Of a stretch of 64,000 nt of DNA, positions 18,671 to 28,138 are shown piece by piece (positions within the stretch are counted from its first letter, which is position 1; each line of letters opens with the position of its first letter). Below the pieces are notes generated by a model that saw nothing but the letters and a program-made list of their open reading frames with translations, was not told the origin of the DNA and did no database searches. Made by a program: the position numbers and the translations under genes. The stretch lies in NCBI RefSeq assembly GCF_900104635.1, contig NZ_FNWC01000007.1:1711421-1775420 (forward strand), in the 5' to 3' direction. Source of the stretch: Coprococcus phoceensis (lineage in GTDB: Bacteria > Bacillota > Clostridia > Lachnospirales > Lachnospiraceae).

Positions 18671-19871
18671 GCGGCTCCTCCTCTTCACATAGTTTCAGCA
18701 GCATATCCCGCGTCTCTTCAGACATCTCCACACCACGTTCCCGTCTGTAAAATTCTGCAAACACTTCCGGAAACGGACGATCCTTCCACGATGTCTCTGC
18801 CTCTTCCGTGTCTTTTTCCCGCAAGATCGGGTGGATTTCCAGGATATCCTTTTTCGTCTGCTTCATCTTCTTGATCTCATCTTCCAAAATGGCGCGCTCT
18901 GTCTCAATTTCCAAGTACACCCAGCAGTTCTTGTCCCGGTTCTCCTCACAGACCATGATTGCCTCCGATATACTCGTGCATCTCCACACCTCGATTGGTT
19001 TGTACTGTTTTAATTCGATCGGCTCAACTTTAACCGGTTCGCCCTTTCTGATATCCACACACAGCACTTGTTTTGGGTAACGTTCTTCTCCTTTCCGATA
19101 CTCGATCGGTGAACCGGAGTAGCGAATATTCGGGTGTCCCGGAACACTTTGCGGTCTGTGAATATGCCCAAGTGCCACATAATCTGCAAGCTTCGGAAAA
19201 ATATCCGGATCTGCCAGATAACTTCCTCCAAGCTGTATGCTTCTTTCAGAACCTTCTTCCAAACTATCCATTACAAACAAATGAGAGACGATGATATTGA
19301 CCGTCTCTTCTTCAAACTGATCTGCCAGTCTGTCAAACAGACACCTCAGCCTCTCATTATACGTTTCCAATTGTATTTCTTCCGATTCCATCTCCGAATG
19401 AAGTACCTCTTCCAGCCTTTTCTCACTTGGAAACGGCACGGTCAAAACGACCGCTTGCTCAGATTTTCTCTCAATCTTAATGTATCCTTCTCCACTTCTG
19501 CAGACCTTCCAGCTTCCATACTGCCCTTTTGGAATCACCGTCTTTGGTGTTCCCACCATGATGATTCCATGCTCCATCGCAAGCGGTGTCGCCGACACAA
19601 GACGCTCCGGGTTATCATGATTGCCCGCAATCACAATCGTAAGTCTTCTGCCTCCGTCTGAAATCTTTTTCAGTGTATCATAAAACAACTGTTCCGCTTT
19701 CGCCGGTGGATTCGAGGAATCATAGATATCGCCGGCAATCAGAACAACATCTGCATCTCTTTCTTTCACGATATTCACAAAATCCTCTAAAAACAGTTCT
19801 TGTTCCTCCAACCGGCTGTGACCTTCAATATGTTTTCCGAGATGCCAGTCTGCTGTATGTATCAGTCTCAT
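18657..19871 (-). CDS. sbcD: Nuclease SbcCD subunit D (Mre11-like)
   Basis: 404 residues with all calcineurin-like phosphoesterase motifs: HTADWHLGK, GDIYD, GNHDN, VSHLF and ALGHIH. It is the Mn-dependent nuclease partner of SbcC, which follows with overlapping codons. AAGGAG precedes ATG 19871, 11 nt after the FliB-like gene ends. Confidence 0.96.
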   Translation of the reverse strand: MRLIHTADWHLGKHIEGHSRLEEQELFLEDFVNIVKERDADVVLIAGDIYDSSNPPAKAEQLFYDTLKKISDGGRRLTIVIAGNHDNPERLVSATPLAMEHGIIMVGTPKTVIPKGQYGSWKVCRSGEGYIKIERKSEQAVVLTVPFPSEKRLEEVLHSEMESEEIQLETYNERLRCLFDRLADQFEEETVNIIVSHLFVMDSLEEGSERSIQLGGSYLADPDIFPKLADYVALGHIHRPQSVPGHPNIRYSGSPIEYRKGEERYPKQVLCVDIRKGEPVKVEPIELKQYKPIEVWRCTSISEAIMVCEENRDKNCWVYLEIETERAILEDEIKKMKQTKKDILEIHPILREKDTEEAETSWKDRPFPEVFAEFYRRERGVEMSEETRDMLLKLCEEEEPHETD

Positions 19872-19882
19872 ATACCCTCTCC

Positions 19883-21052
19883 TTATACAGATAAAATGCG
19901 AATCAATTGTTTTGGCTGAAACAGCGGCAGCCTGTCAAACAGTTTTTCAAGCCTCAGCAGATTAATATCAGAATGTTCAATCTCTCTGGAGTAACGGTGC
20001 GCCACATCTACAAAATCCATAAACGTAAACGCCTCCTGTTTTTCCTGCCAAACTGCCTGCGCCAATTCCTGAATCAATATAGTACTGACCACAGCTGTCT
20101 GCATCTTTCCAAGAATGTGATCATCATAGACCGCTCCGCAGAAATAAGTAAACACAAAGTATACCATCAATTGCTCCAGCAGACACGACCACACATCGTA
20201 GGAAGCACTTTTTAATCCAATCGCTTTGTGGAATGCCTTACGCCTTTCTAGATATTCCCGCTGTCCTTCTCCAAACAGAAGCCTTTCCGCCTTTCTTACA
20301 TACTCCGGCCAATCTTCCTTCAGCACTTCCAACTTGGAAAATGTGCGGAACATCTTGCGCATCTCACTGCAATATTCATTCTCGCCCATTGGATCTTCCC
20401 CGATCTGTTTTTGCATTTCAAGCAAAGAATCCATCTCTCCGAAATCTTTCAACAACTCATCAATCTGGAATAATTCTCCATGATCCACCGCAATCTGGAT
20501 CTCTTTTGAAAGATTTAAGACCATTCCCATACGTACACAGATATCAACTTCCCTGTTCTGCAGCATCTTAAGAATTGCCTCTCGTGCATCCATCAATTTT
20601 GTAAATAACAGAAAATCAAACTCTTCATCTTCTTCATCCTCGGTGTCATCTTCCATCGTAATAAACTGAACCGGATCCTTACATCCTAAAATAATCTTCG
20701 CCGCCTCAATACAAGACAGCGACAGAGAGCCTTCCCGCAGACCGTCAAACTCCTCCATATGTCTCGGATAATTTCTGCACGTGTCACACAACATCTCCTC
20801 GCCGCCCTCCAAATGCAGATCACAGAGATTTTCTTCATTCAAGAATGCACATCTTTTCTCATACTGTTGGAAACTTCCTTCCTCCCAGTCGATTGAATTG
20901 TGAAGGCGGTTTCCCAAAGCCCCCTCTGTATTTTTATATTTTTCTAATGATTTCTCATCAATCATAATCGCCCATCCTGCACAGCAGGTATCCACACATT
21001 CTGCTGCTGTACAGCGAAATTGTTCAAAATAATGTGGTATTGTATATTTCAT
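19883..21052 (-). CDS. FliB-family protein (flagellin lysine N-methylase-like)
   Basis: 389 residues with the cysteine-rich N-terminal signature of the FliB/YkgJ family: CVDTCCAGW, a CDLH segment and CDTCRNYPR. These probably bind a metal or Fe-S cluster. Salmonella FliB methylates flagellin lysines, but no flagellar gene is present in this window and family members are common in non-motile Clostridia, so the substrate is unknown. AAGGAC precedes ATG 21052. It is the first gene of an operon with sbcD-sbcC, raising the possibility of a DNA-repair or protein-modification link that is not established. Confidence 0.85.
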   Translation of the reverse strand: MKYTIPHYFEQFRCTAAECVDTCCAGWAIMIDEKSLEKYKNTEGALGNRLHNSIDWEEGSFQQYEKRCAFLNEENLCDLHLEGGEEMLCDTCRNYPRHMEEFDGLREGSLSLSCIEAAKIILGCKDPVQFITMEDDTEDEEDEEFDFLLFTKLMDAREAILKMLQNREVDICVRMGMVLNLSKEIQIAVDHGELFQIDELLKDFGEMDSLLEMQKQIGEDPMGENEYCSEMRKMFRTFSKLEVLKEDWPEYVRKAERLLFGEGQREYLERRKAFHKAIGLKSASYDVWSCLLEQLMVYFVFTYFCGAVYDDHILGKMQTAVVSTILIQELAQAVWQEKQEAFTFMDFVDVAHRYSREIEHSDINLLRLEKLFDRLPLFQPKQLIRILSV

Positions 21053-21099
21053 AACGTGTCCTTTCTATTTTTCACCATTTAGTGTATGCCGACGCTAGT

Positions 21100-21105
21100 A
21101 TTATA
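21100..21105 (-). promoter_or_regulatory. Probable -10 element upstream of the FliB-like gene
   Basis: TATAAT on the minus strand 48 nt before ATG 21052; the matching -35 (TAGCGA at 17-base spacing) is poor, so this is a tentative promoter for the fliB-like-sbcD-sbcC operon. Confidence 0.4.
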
Positions 21106-21137
21106 CAATAAAACAGGCTTTTTCGCTACTAACGCCG

Positions 21138-22364
21138 CTAAAATTCTCTGGTCAGCAGCGTGTTGTCCTCCAAAAGTTCTTCCACGGTTTCAAATCCAAG
21201 CTCCTCTAGCAGCTTTCGTACATAAGGATTTTCAAGCGGCGTCTGGTAGATTGAGTTTTTTGCATACTCGTCCACATACCGCTTCCCTTTTTCACTGTCT
21301 ATGATTGCTTTCGGACCTCCCACACAGCCGCCAACGCATCCCATCCCCTCAAAAAAATTCGCATCTGTCTCTTTATTTTGAATGCGCCTCATCATCTCCA
21401 TACACTCTTTTGTTCCATTCGCCTGTTCACAGCGAACACCGATCTTTCCATCCGGCGAAAGCTGCCGCACCATCTCCTCCACTGCCTGACTCACTCCGCC
21501 TGTACGAGCATACAGCCTGCCTGCTTTCGAAGCATGTTCTTTTTCCTCCTCAGGAAGTTCTTCCAAAGAAATCTCTGCCGCATCAAATATATCCTGCATT
21601 TCCTGAAAGGTGAGCACATAATCCACCGCATCAGCAATATCAGGCTCTTTTGCCTCTTTTTTCTTTGCAAGACAAGGACCTGCAAATATCGTCACCGCAT
21701 CCGGATGGATTCGCTTCAAAAACCGTCCGCAGGCAACCATCGGAGAGACTGCCCCTGGAACATGCGGTAATAATTCGTGATACCTCTTTCGGATCATTGC
21801 GATCCAAACCGGACAGCAACAGCTTGTGAGCTGAAAATCGCCCGGCTCTCTGACATGTCGTTCAAACTCCAGCGCTTCTTTCAGTGTCAGAATATCTGCA
21901 AACAATGCCACCTCCACCATTCCGGTAAATCCAAGCGCTTTGCACGCACTTCTTAATTTTCCCGCCGTCACATGCCCGCGAAACTGTCCGGAAAATGCCG
22001 GAGCAATCATCAGATAAACAGGACCACTTGCATTTCGCACCGCTCTCATCGCCGGAAGCACATCTTTACTTGCTGCAAGATGATTGGATTTACATGCGTC
22101 TATGCAGGCTGCGCACCCCTCACAACGTGACGGATTGATAAAAAGCTCTCCTTCTTTTCCTGTCTCAATCGCATCAAATATGCAGCTTTTCTGGCATGCT
22201 CTCTCGAAACAATCTGCGCATGTATCCGTCGAAATAACAGGGGCGTATTCTTCCGGATACAAAAGACAATCCAGATGCTTTGGATCATATTCCTTCGGCA
22301 GCGGCTCCTCCACCGAAACTTTTTGCCGCAGCAAATCTTCGTATAATTGCTGAAATGTTTTCAT
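21138..22364 (-). CDS. Orphan [FeFe]-hydrogenase-like protein with two 4Fe-4S clusters (TSCCCP type)
   Basis: 408 residues. Two ferredoxin-type cysteine sets occupy residues 49-61 and 81-91 (RCEGCAACIDAC). An H-cluster domain follows with altered motifs: TSCCCPVW at 180-187 where ordinary enzymes have TSCCPxW, GPCLAKK around Cys231, and GMGCVGGCVGGP with Cys343/Cys347. All four cysteines needed to hold the H-cluster can be matched. The extra cysteine in motif L1 resembles the poorly studied group D-type hydrogenases as I recall them. It is not beside electron-transfer partners or maturases here. It may be a true hydrogenase, a sensor or a non-catalytic relative. Confidence 0.82.
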   Translation of the reverse strand: MKTFQQLYEDLLRQKVSVEEPLPKEYDPKHLDCLLYPEEYAPVISTDTCADCFERACQKSCIFDAIETGKEGELFINPSRCEGCAACIDACKSNHLAASKDVLPAMRAVRNASGPVYLMIAPAFSGQFRGHVTAGKLRSACKALGFTGMVEVALFADILTLKEALEFERHVREPGDFQLTSCCCPVWIAMIRKRYHELLPHVPGAVSPMVACGRFLKRIHPDAVTIFAGPCLAKKKEAKEPDIADAVDYVLTFQEMQDIFDAAEISLEELPEEEKEHASKAGRLYARTGGVSQAVEEMVRQLSPDGKIGVRCEQANGTKECMEMMRRIQNKETDANFFEGMGCVGGCVGGPKAIIDSEKGKRYVDEYAKNSIYQTPLENPYVRKLLEELGFETVEELLEDNTLLTREF

Positions 22365-22470
22365 AGGATTTCCTCTCTTTTCTGATCATAATGCTATTAT
22401 GAGCAAAAAAGCTTCGTTTTATCACACTGCCACAATTGTTTTAATAATCCCCATCTGTCTTTCCTGCTTC

Positions 22471-23520
22471 TTATGCCTTGATCGCCCATCTCATCTTCGT
22501 TGATTTCGCCCGGCTGTTACGGACACATTCCTTTGCAGACGGTCGGATGACATCATTTGCAATCTCACTGTAAACACCGGCCTTTTTCCACTCTTTGAAT
22601 GCCTTCTTCACAATTCTGTCTTCCCCGGAATGGAATGTTAAAATCGCCACTTTACCACCACTTTTCAGAGCGCTTGGGAGCTTTTCCATCAATGCATACA
22701 ACACTTCAAACTCACTATTTACATCGATTCGAAGTGCCTGAAAAGTTCTCTGGCATGACTTTTTCACTGCCTCTTTCCGTTCTTTCTCCGGAATGAACGA
22801 AAGCGCCTCCTCTATCGTCTCATACAATTTAGTTGTCGTGTCAATCATTTCTCCCTGTCTGAGTTTTTTCATAACCTGCTGTGCAATCTCTGCCGCATAT
22901 GGTTCATCCGAATTCTCCACAAGCATTCCTTCCAATTCGTCTTCCGTCACATTTTTTAAGCGTTCTGCGGCAGATTCTCCCTTTTCCGGATTCAGACGCA
23001 GATCCAAAGATCCTTCGCTTTTGTATGTAAATCCTCTATCCGGATTGTCAATCTGCATGGACGATACTCCGAGATCTGCAAGAATAAAGTCAAACGGTCC
23101 GGCTTCTTCGACAACCTGATCAATGTCGGCAAAATTCAAATGACGGATAGAAAGCATCTCTTCTCCGTATCCAAGGTTCTTCAAACGTTCTTTTGTCTTC
23201 ACCGACTCAATCGGATCAATGTCGAGCGCATACAGATGCCCTTCACCTTTGAGACATTTTAACATTTCCAATGTGTGACCGCCATATCCAAGGGTTGCAT
23301 CCAACCCTTTCTGTCCCGGTTCTATCTGGAAAAAATCCAAAATTTCTTTTACACAGATAGAAATATGCATCCCGGCGGGAGTCCCGCCCTTTCCGATTAC
23401 TTTTTCAACGGTCTCCGGATATTTTTCCGGATTCAGCTCTTTATACTTTTCTTTATAACTTCTTGGGTGGGTGCCTTTATAACGCACTCGCCGTTTATGT
23501 TGTTTTTCCTGATTTTCCAT
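22471..23520 (-). CDS. rsmH: 16S rRNA (cytosine1402-N4)-methyltransferase RsmH
   Basis: 349 residues, about 35 longer than typical because of a basic N-terminal extension. SAM motifs TLGYGGHTLEML and ADLGVSSMQID and the C-terminal RNSRAKSTKMR are present. AAAGGAG precedes ATG 23520. This copy is not in a dcw cell-division cluster but follows a lipase-like gene, so it may be a second RsmH paralogue or a relocated one. Confidence 0.93.
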   Translation of the reverse strand: MENQEKQHKRRVRYKGTHPRSYKEKYKELNPEKYPETVEKVIGKGGTPAGMHISICVKEILDFFQIEPGQKGLDATLGYGGHTLEMLKCLKGEGHLYALDIDPIESVKTKERLKNLGYGEEMLSIRHLNFADIDQVVEEAGPFDFILADLGVSSMQIDNPDRGFTYKSEGSLDLRLNPEKGESAAERLKNVTEDELEGMLVENSDEPYAAEIAQQVMKKLRQGEMIDTTTKLYETIEEALSFIPEKERKEAVKKSCQRTFQALRIDVNSEFEVLYALMEKLPSALKSGGKVAILTFHSGEDRIVKKAFKEWKKAGVYSEIANDVIRPSAKECVRNSRAKSTKMRWAIKA

Positions 23521-23539
23521 ATATTCTCCTTTGTCTGTT

Positions 23540-24520
23540 TTATTTTTGTCCCGATAAAAACCGGAAGATCATTCCAAGATATCCTCTTAAAATCTTCTCA
23601 TCTGCTCCCCATATCTCATGTCTTGTCCCAGGTACCCGCACAAGCTTTGCATATGTATTTCCATTTTGGTTCAATTTTAATATAAACCGTACCTGTTCCT
23701 TTTTCGATACCAAATGATCATGTTCTGACTGAAATAAGATAACCGGTATTCGAATCCGTCTGACTCCATCTCTTTGAAGATCCCTGTTCAGACATGCTGC
23801 CGCATGAAGCCAGCCATACGATGCCGCATTCATCTGAAACAACGGCTCCTTCTCTTTCTTTGCCCGATAATATTCATAGCGAACTCTTGAGGTGGACGAA
23901 CTATTTTCAAACCTTCTCGGTCCACTGTAAGGCTTCTGTCCTGCCACATACCGCTTTGCCTGCCCTGCTTTACAAAAAGCTGTCGCAATCGTTCGCGCAT
24001 CATGCCACGGTACTTTCCCGCTCAAAGGACGTATCATAGGCGAAGACAGGACCAGTCTTTCGAATAATTTCGGCTTCGCTGCCACTGCGGCTGCTGCAAT
24101 ACCGCCTCCCATAGAATGCCCGAACAGATATAGTTTTAGATTTTTATGCTCTTTTTTCGCTGTCCTTGCCACAAATAAAAGATCTGCCACATACCGCTTG
24201 TAAGAATCCACATGTACAAGCGACGGATCCTCCACCAGACGATAACTGCGTCCATGCCCACAGTGCTCCGGTATATACACATGATATCCGCCTCTCAGAA
24301 AATAGTAGATCAACTCCTTGTACTTCTCGCTCGTCTCCGTAAATCCATGCGAGATTAAAACAACTCCTCTCGCCTTCTTTGCCTGATAACACCTTACATA
24401 AATCTGTTTCCCGTGCTCTCTTTCAAGCCACAGCTCCCGCTCTTTAGAATGCAAATACGGCTCTACAACATGTTCCATCTGTTCCTGATAGTCCTGTTCT
24501 TTTAAAATACCATTTTTCAT
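23540..24520 (-). CDS. Alpha/beta hydrolase (monoacylglycerol lipase/lysophospholipase-like)
   Basis: 326-residue serine hydrolase. The oxyanion region ISHGFTE is near residue 55, the nucleophile elbow GHSMGG is near 130, and a late aspartate/histidine (SEHDHLV and GTRHEIW) completes the triad. No signal peptide is visible, so it is cytoplasmic. GAAGGAG precedes ATG 24520. It lies between helD and rsmH with short gaps of 20 nt on each side. Confidence 0.88.
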   Translation of the reverse strand: MKNGILKEQDYQEQMEHVVEPYLHSKERELWLEREHGKQIYVRCYQAKKARGVVLISHGFTETSEKYKELIYYFLRGGYHVYIPEHCGHGRSYRLVEDPSLVHVDSYKRYVADLLFVARTAKKEHKNLKLYLFGHSMGGGIAAAAVAAKPKLFERLVLSSPMIRPLSGKVPWHDARTIATAFCKAGQAKRYVAGQKPYSGPRRFENSSSTSRVRYEYYRAKKEKEPLFQMNAASYGWLHAAACLNRDLQRDGVRRIRIPVILFQSEHDHLVSKKEQVRFILKLNQNGNTYAKLVRVPGTRHEIWGADEKILRGYLGMIFRFLSGQK

Positions 24521-24540
24521 CGCATGTCTCTCCTTCCTGC

Positions 24541-26580
24541 TTATTTGATCTCATACATATAAAGTTCATGCAGCGCCCTCGTCGCACAGATATATCTCGC
24601 CTGCTTTGCAAGTGCATCCTCTCTGCCAGGACAGACAGCAAATACCTGATCGAATTCCAACCCTTTTGCAAGGTAAAAGGTTGTCACCGTCAGCCCTTTT
24701 CGAAAAGTAGAGCTGTCCCTGTCAATATAGGCAGCCTCTCTCCCACGATGCTTCAGTTCCTCATAGACTGCTTTTGCCTCCTCCTCAGTAAATGTAAGTA
24801 CAGCGGCAGTCTCAAACGCATCTTCCGCAAGGCGCAGTTCCTGTTCCAATGCATCCAGCGCATCCTCTTTCCTTTCAAAAACTGCTTCGGTCACTTCTTT
24901 TCCATGCCGTTCAAACAACTCCAGATCCTGAATTCCGGTAATTGCTCCTGCATATGCTGCAATCTCCATCGTATTTCGATAGCTTTTGTTCATCACAATT
25001 TTCTTTACCTGTTTCCCAAATATGCCCGGCAAAAATGTCAGCACGTCCTGTTCTCTGTCGTCCATCGTCTGCGCTCTGTCCCCAAGAATCGTCATATTAC
25101 AAGAAAACAGCTGTTTCAGAATATAATATTGCAGATAAGAATAATCCTGCATCTCATCGATGACCAGATGTTTGATCTTTTGCCTTGACGTTTTCTGCTG
25201 CAGACGATATTTCAAATACAGCATCGGATATACATCTTCATACGGAAGGGTTCGTTTCTCGTAAGACCTTTCCGGAAGGGTTGGATACCCTGCCTCCTCA
25301 AGCAGCCAATTATAAATCTCATAAAGATCTCTTGTCACATACATCCCCATAAATCGGTTTTTGAGTATCTCACATTCTTCTTCCGACACTGTCCGGTCAT
25401 AGAGTGTCTCATACTCATCAATCACATATTCCATCACCGCATCCATACGCGACAATAGAGGCACATCTTGAAACTTAAAATAAAACAGCTCAATCAGCTC
25501 CTGCTCTGTCTTTTTTAACCCTTTCCATTCTATCTCGGAAAAATCCATCAATTCATCTTCCAGCCCCGCCAAAAATCCTTCTGTCTGACCGATAAATTCT
25601 GCTGACTGCTTCTGTCTGTACCTCTCTTCTTCCTCGTCTGTCATCCACTTTAACTGCCGTTCAATCTGATGGTATCTATCCTCACAATCAGAGACTACAT
25701 GTTTGAGTTCTTTATATGCAAACAGATCAAAACTCATCTCCTGTATATTTTCCTCTCCAAGTTCCGGCAGAATGTGCGAGATATAATCTGCAAACACACT
25801 ATTCGGAGAAAGAATCAAAATATTTGAAGATTTCAAATGTTCTCTGTCGTGGTATAACAGATATGCGATCCGGTGAAGTGCCACCGAAGTTTTCCCACTT
25901 CCTGCTGCCCCCTGAATGATGAGAATCTTGTCTTTTGTATTTCGGATAATTGCATTCTGCTCTTTTTGGATTGTCCGCACAATATTTTTTAACTGCACAT
26001 CCCCATTACTTCCAAGCTCTTGCTTTAAAATCTCATCATCGATCTTCACATCACTCTCAAATCCATAGATCATCTTTCCATTTCGAATCTTATACTGCCA
26101 CTTTGACACAATCTCACCCTCAATCGTCCCAAGTGGAGCTTCATAAGATGCCGGGCCCTGATCAAAATCATAAAACAGTCCGCTCACGGGCGCTCTCCAA
26201 TCATACACAAGCGGCACACTCCCTGTGCGCTCTGCAAAATTGCCAATCCCGATATAGAACGACTCCGCCTCATCTTCCCCGTCATAGATAAAATCAACTC
26301 TCCCAAAGAATGGCGAATCCAACATTTTTTCAAATCGGTGCTTTAACAAAAGCTTGTCCTGATTCGCATTCACCTGCCGCAGCAATGCCTGCTGGTTGTC
26401 ATAGTTCTCATACCCATACTCGTCCATCTCAGTATAATTCTCCCAGTAGTATTCATGCATACTCTCGACATCTTTCTGTCCTTCTGAAATGACTACATCC
26501 AGTTCCTCTATCCGATATTTTAATTTTTCTGTCAATTGTTCTAAAAATAATGTTCCATCTATACTCATGTTGTCATCCAT
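24541..26580 (-). CDS. helD: HelD-like UvrD/Rep-family ATPase (RNA polymerase recycling)
   Basis: 679 residues. An N-terminal coiled-coil arm is followed by Walker A GAAGSGKTSVALHR, the Walker B region VIDEMQDYS, the GDRAQTMDD motif and a C-terminal superfamily-1A motif VTTFYLAKGLEFD. HelD removes stalled RNA polymerase in B. subtilis. AAGGA sits too close to ATG 26580 and somewhat far from the ATG at 26568, so the start is uncertain by four codons. Confidence 0.92.
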   Translation of the reverse strand: MDDNMSIDGTLFLEQLTEKLKYRIEELDVVISEGQKDVESMHEYYWENYTEMDEYGYENYDNQQALLRQVNANQDKLLLKHRFEKMLDSPFFGRVDFIYDGEDEAESFYIGIGNFAERTGSVPLVYDWRAPVSGLFYDFDQGPASYEAPLGTIEGEIVSKWQYKIRNGKMIYGFESDVKIDDEILKQELGSNGDVQLKNIVRTIQKEQNAIIRNTKDKILIIQGAAGSGKTSVALHRIAYLLYHDREHLKSSNILILSPNSVFADYISHILPELGEENIQEMSFDLFAYKELKHVVSDCEDRYHQIERQLKWMTDEEEERYRQKQSAEFIGQTEGFLAGLEDELMDFSEIEWKGLKKTEQELIELFYFKFQDVPLLSRMDAVMEYVIDEYETLYDRTVSEEECEILKNRFMGMYVTRDLYEIYNWLLEEAGYPTLPERSYEKRTLPYEDVYPMLYLKYRLQQKTSRQKIKHLVIDEMQDYSYLQYYILKQLFSCNMTILGDRAQTMDDREQDVLTFLPGIFGKQVKKIVMNKSYRNTMEIAAYAGAITGIQDLELFERHGKEVTEAVFERKEDALDALEQELRLAEDAFETAAVLTFTEEEAKAVYEELKHRGREAAYIDRDSSTFRKGLTVTTFYLAKGLEFDQVFAVCPGREDALAKQARYICATRALHELYMYEIK

Positions 26581-26650
26581 TTCCTTATCTGTTTTCTCAA
26601 TTTCTTAAATCTTAGTGTTCTATTATACCACGTATTTTTATGTTATGAAC

Positions 26651-26690
26651 AAAAAAATTCCGTCCGAAAAATCATTTTTTCGAACGGAAT
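26651..26690 (-). terminator. Terminator of the nucleobase permease gene
   Basis: A perfect 15-bp stem allowing one G-U pair (26676-26690 with 26657-26671, loop of four) is followed on the minus strand by six T residues, 15 nt after the permease stop. Confidence 0.95.
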
Positions 26691-26704
26691 CTAACCCATT
26701 TTTA

Positions 26705-28018
26705 TTATTGTTTTTTATCTTTTGGAAGAATCAAATTGAGCAAAATTGCCACGATTGTTGTAACAACAACCGGTGATTTTCCAAATACCGTTGTCACCCA
26801 TGCCGGGAAACTTGCAAGTGCATCTGAACACTGTGTGATCCCCATTCCAAGTGCGACTGCAAGACCAATGATTGAAGTGCTGCGGTATGTAAGTGGCTGC
26901 TGTACGACAAGCTTGATACCTGTCATTGCAATCGATGCGAATACCGAAATCGTTGCACCTCCGAGTACACACTGCGGAATCGTTGTCAACAGCGCTGAGA
27001 ATTTCGGGACGAACCCTGCAAGCAGAATAATCACTGCCGCCAGTCCAAGCACCATGCGGTTCACAACCTTTGTAGTTGCAACAATTCCCACATTTTGGCT
27101 GAAAGTAGCTGTCGGAAGTCCTCCAAAGAACGATCCGAAAATATTTGTGATACCATATGCCACAATACCGCCCGACAGCTCTTTATCGGTCGGCTCACGG
27201 TCAAGTCCACCGCCTGTCGTCGCTGAAAAATCTCCGATTGCCTGCACAGAGTTGATCACGAAAAGTAATACCATCGTAACGATTGCAGATACCTCAAATT
27301 TCATTCCGAAATACATCGGCTGCGGGATTTGGAACATTCCTGCCGAACCTACCGCTGAAAAATCAATCATGCCAAAGAATCCTGACACAATATATCCGAC
27401 AATCATACCAATCAAAATAGATGCAAGTTTCAAAATTCCTTTTGCAAAATGGTTCAGCGCAATTACAACTGCCAGTGTGATAAATCCAACAAGCCAGTTC
27501 TGCCATGCACCATAATTCGGTGAAGATGCTCCTCCTGCCATATATTTGACAGCAGTCGGATACAATGACAGACCAATCGTAAACACAACCGTTCCCGTAA
27601 TCAACGGCGGAAACAACACTCTCAATTTCTTTACAAAAATTCCGACAAACACAGCCACAATACCGCCGATCAACTGCGCTCCTAAAATAGTCGCAATATC
27701 AAAATTTCCTGCGATTGCCTGCATACTTGGTAGATACGCAAAGCTGACTCCCATGATGACCGGAAGACCGGAACCAATCTTTCCTCCAAGCGGAAACAAC
27801 TGAATCAATGTGGAAATTGCAGCAATAAACAACGCTGCCTGCACAAAAATAACCTTATCGTTTCCTTCTAATCCTGCCACTCCTGCAATCACGATCGCAG
27901 GGGTTACACATCCAACAATCATTGCCACTACATGCTGCAGTGCAAGCGGAAATGCCTGTGAAAACTTCGGCATTCCATTCAATTCAAAGACAGATGCATA
28001 TTTCTTATCTGTTTTCAT
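26705..28018 (-). CDS. Xanthine/uracil permease (NCS2/NAT family)
   Basis: 437 residues with about 12-14 membrane segments. The NAT signature appears as FSQNVGIVATTKV; the QN form favours a xanthine (PbuX-like) rather than a uracil transporter. The substrate-binding helix segment is QAIGDFSATTGG. It has its own promoter and strong terminator, hence is monocistronic. The short leader has no recognisable purine aptamer. Confidence 0.9.
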   Translation of the reverse strand: MKTDKKYASVFELNGMPKFSQAFPLALQHVVAMIVGCVTPAIVIAGVAGLEGNDKVIFVQAALFIAAISTLIQLFPLGGKIGSGLPVIMGVSFAYLPSMQAIAGNFDIATILGAQLIGGIVAVFVGIFVKKLRVLFPPLITGTVVFTIGLSLYPTAVKYMAGGASSPNYGAWQNWLVGFITLAVVIALNHFAKGILKLASILIGMIVGYIVSGFFGMIDFSAVGSAGMFQIPQPMYFGMKFEVSAIVTMVLLFVINSVQAIGDFSATTGGGLDREPTDKELSGGIVAYGITNIFGSFFGGLPTATFSQNVGIVATTKVVNRMVLGLAAVIILLAGFVPKFSALLTTIPQCVLGGATISVFASIAMTGIKLVVQQPLTYRSTSIIGLAVALGMGITQCSDALASFPAWVTTVFGKSPVVVTTIVAILLNLILPKDKKQ

Positions 28019-28077
28019 TCCTATAGTTCTCCTCTCACTCGTCTCGCACCGGTGCTCTGCCGATACTGCCGCATATC

Positions 28078-28107
28078 ATTATAGGAAATATTTAGATACA
28101 TTGTCAA
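28078..28107 (-). promoter_or_regulatory. Sigma-A promoter of the nucleobase permease
   Basis: TTGACA (28102-28107) and TATAAT (28078-28083), 18-base spacer, minus strand. The ~55-nt leader contains the 10-base palindrome GCACCGGTGC. Confidence 0.85.
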
Positions 28108-28138
28108 TGATTGACAAACACCTTATCCATTAGTTATT

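Noticed and set aside
26736..27515. Long plus-strand open frame (259 codons) and similar long frames opposite other genes, for example 4245-4826 and 13656-14222
   Set aside because: They lie entirely opposite clear minus-strand genes (permease, mtaB, P-type ATPase), have no ribosome binding site and translate to low-complexity Ser/Pro/Thr-rich sequence typical of antisense shadows.
28019..28077. Possible purine or xanthine riboswitch in the nucleobase permease leader (palindrome GCACCGGTGC)
   Set aside because: The leader is only about 55 nt, lacks the conserved purine-aptamer loops and has no terminator; a short palindrome alone is not enough.
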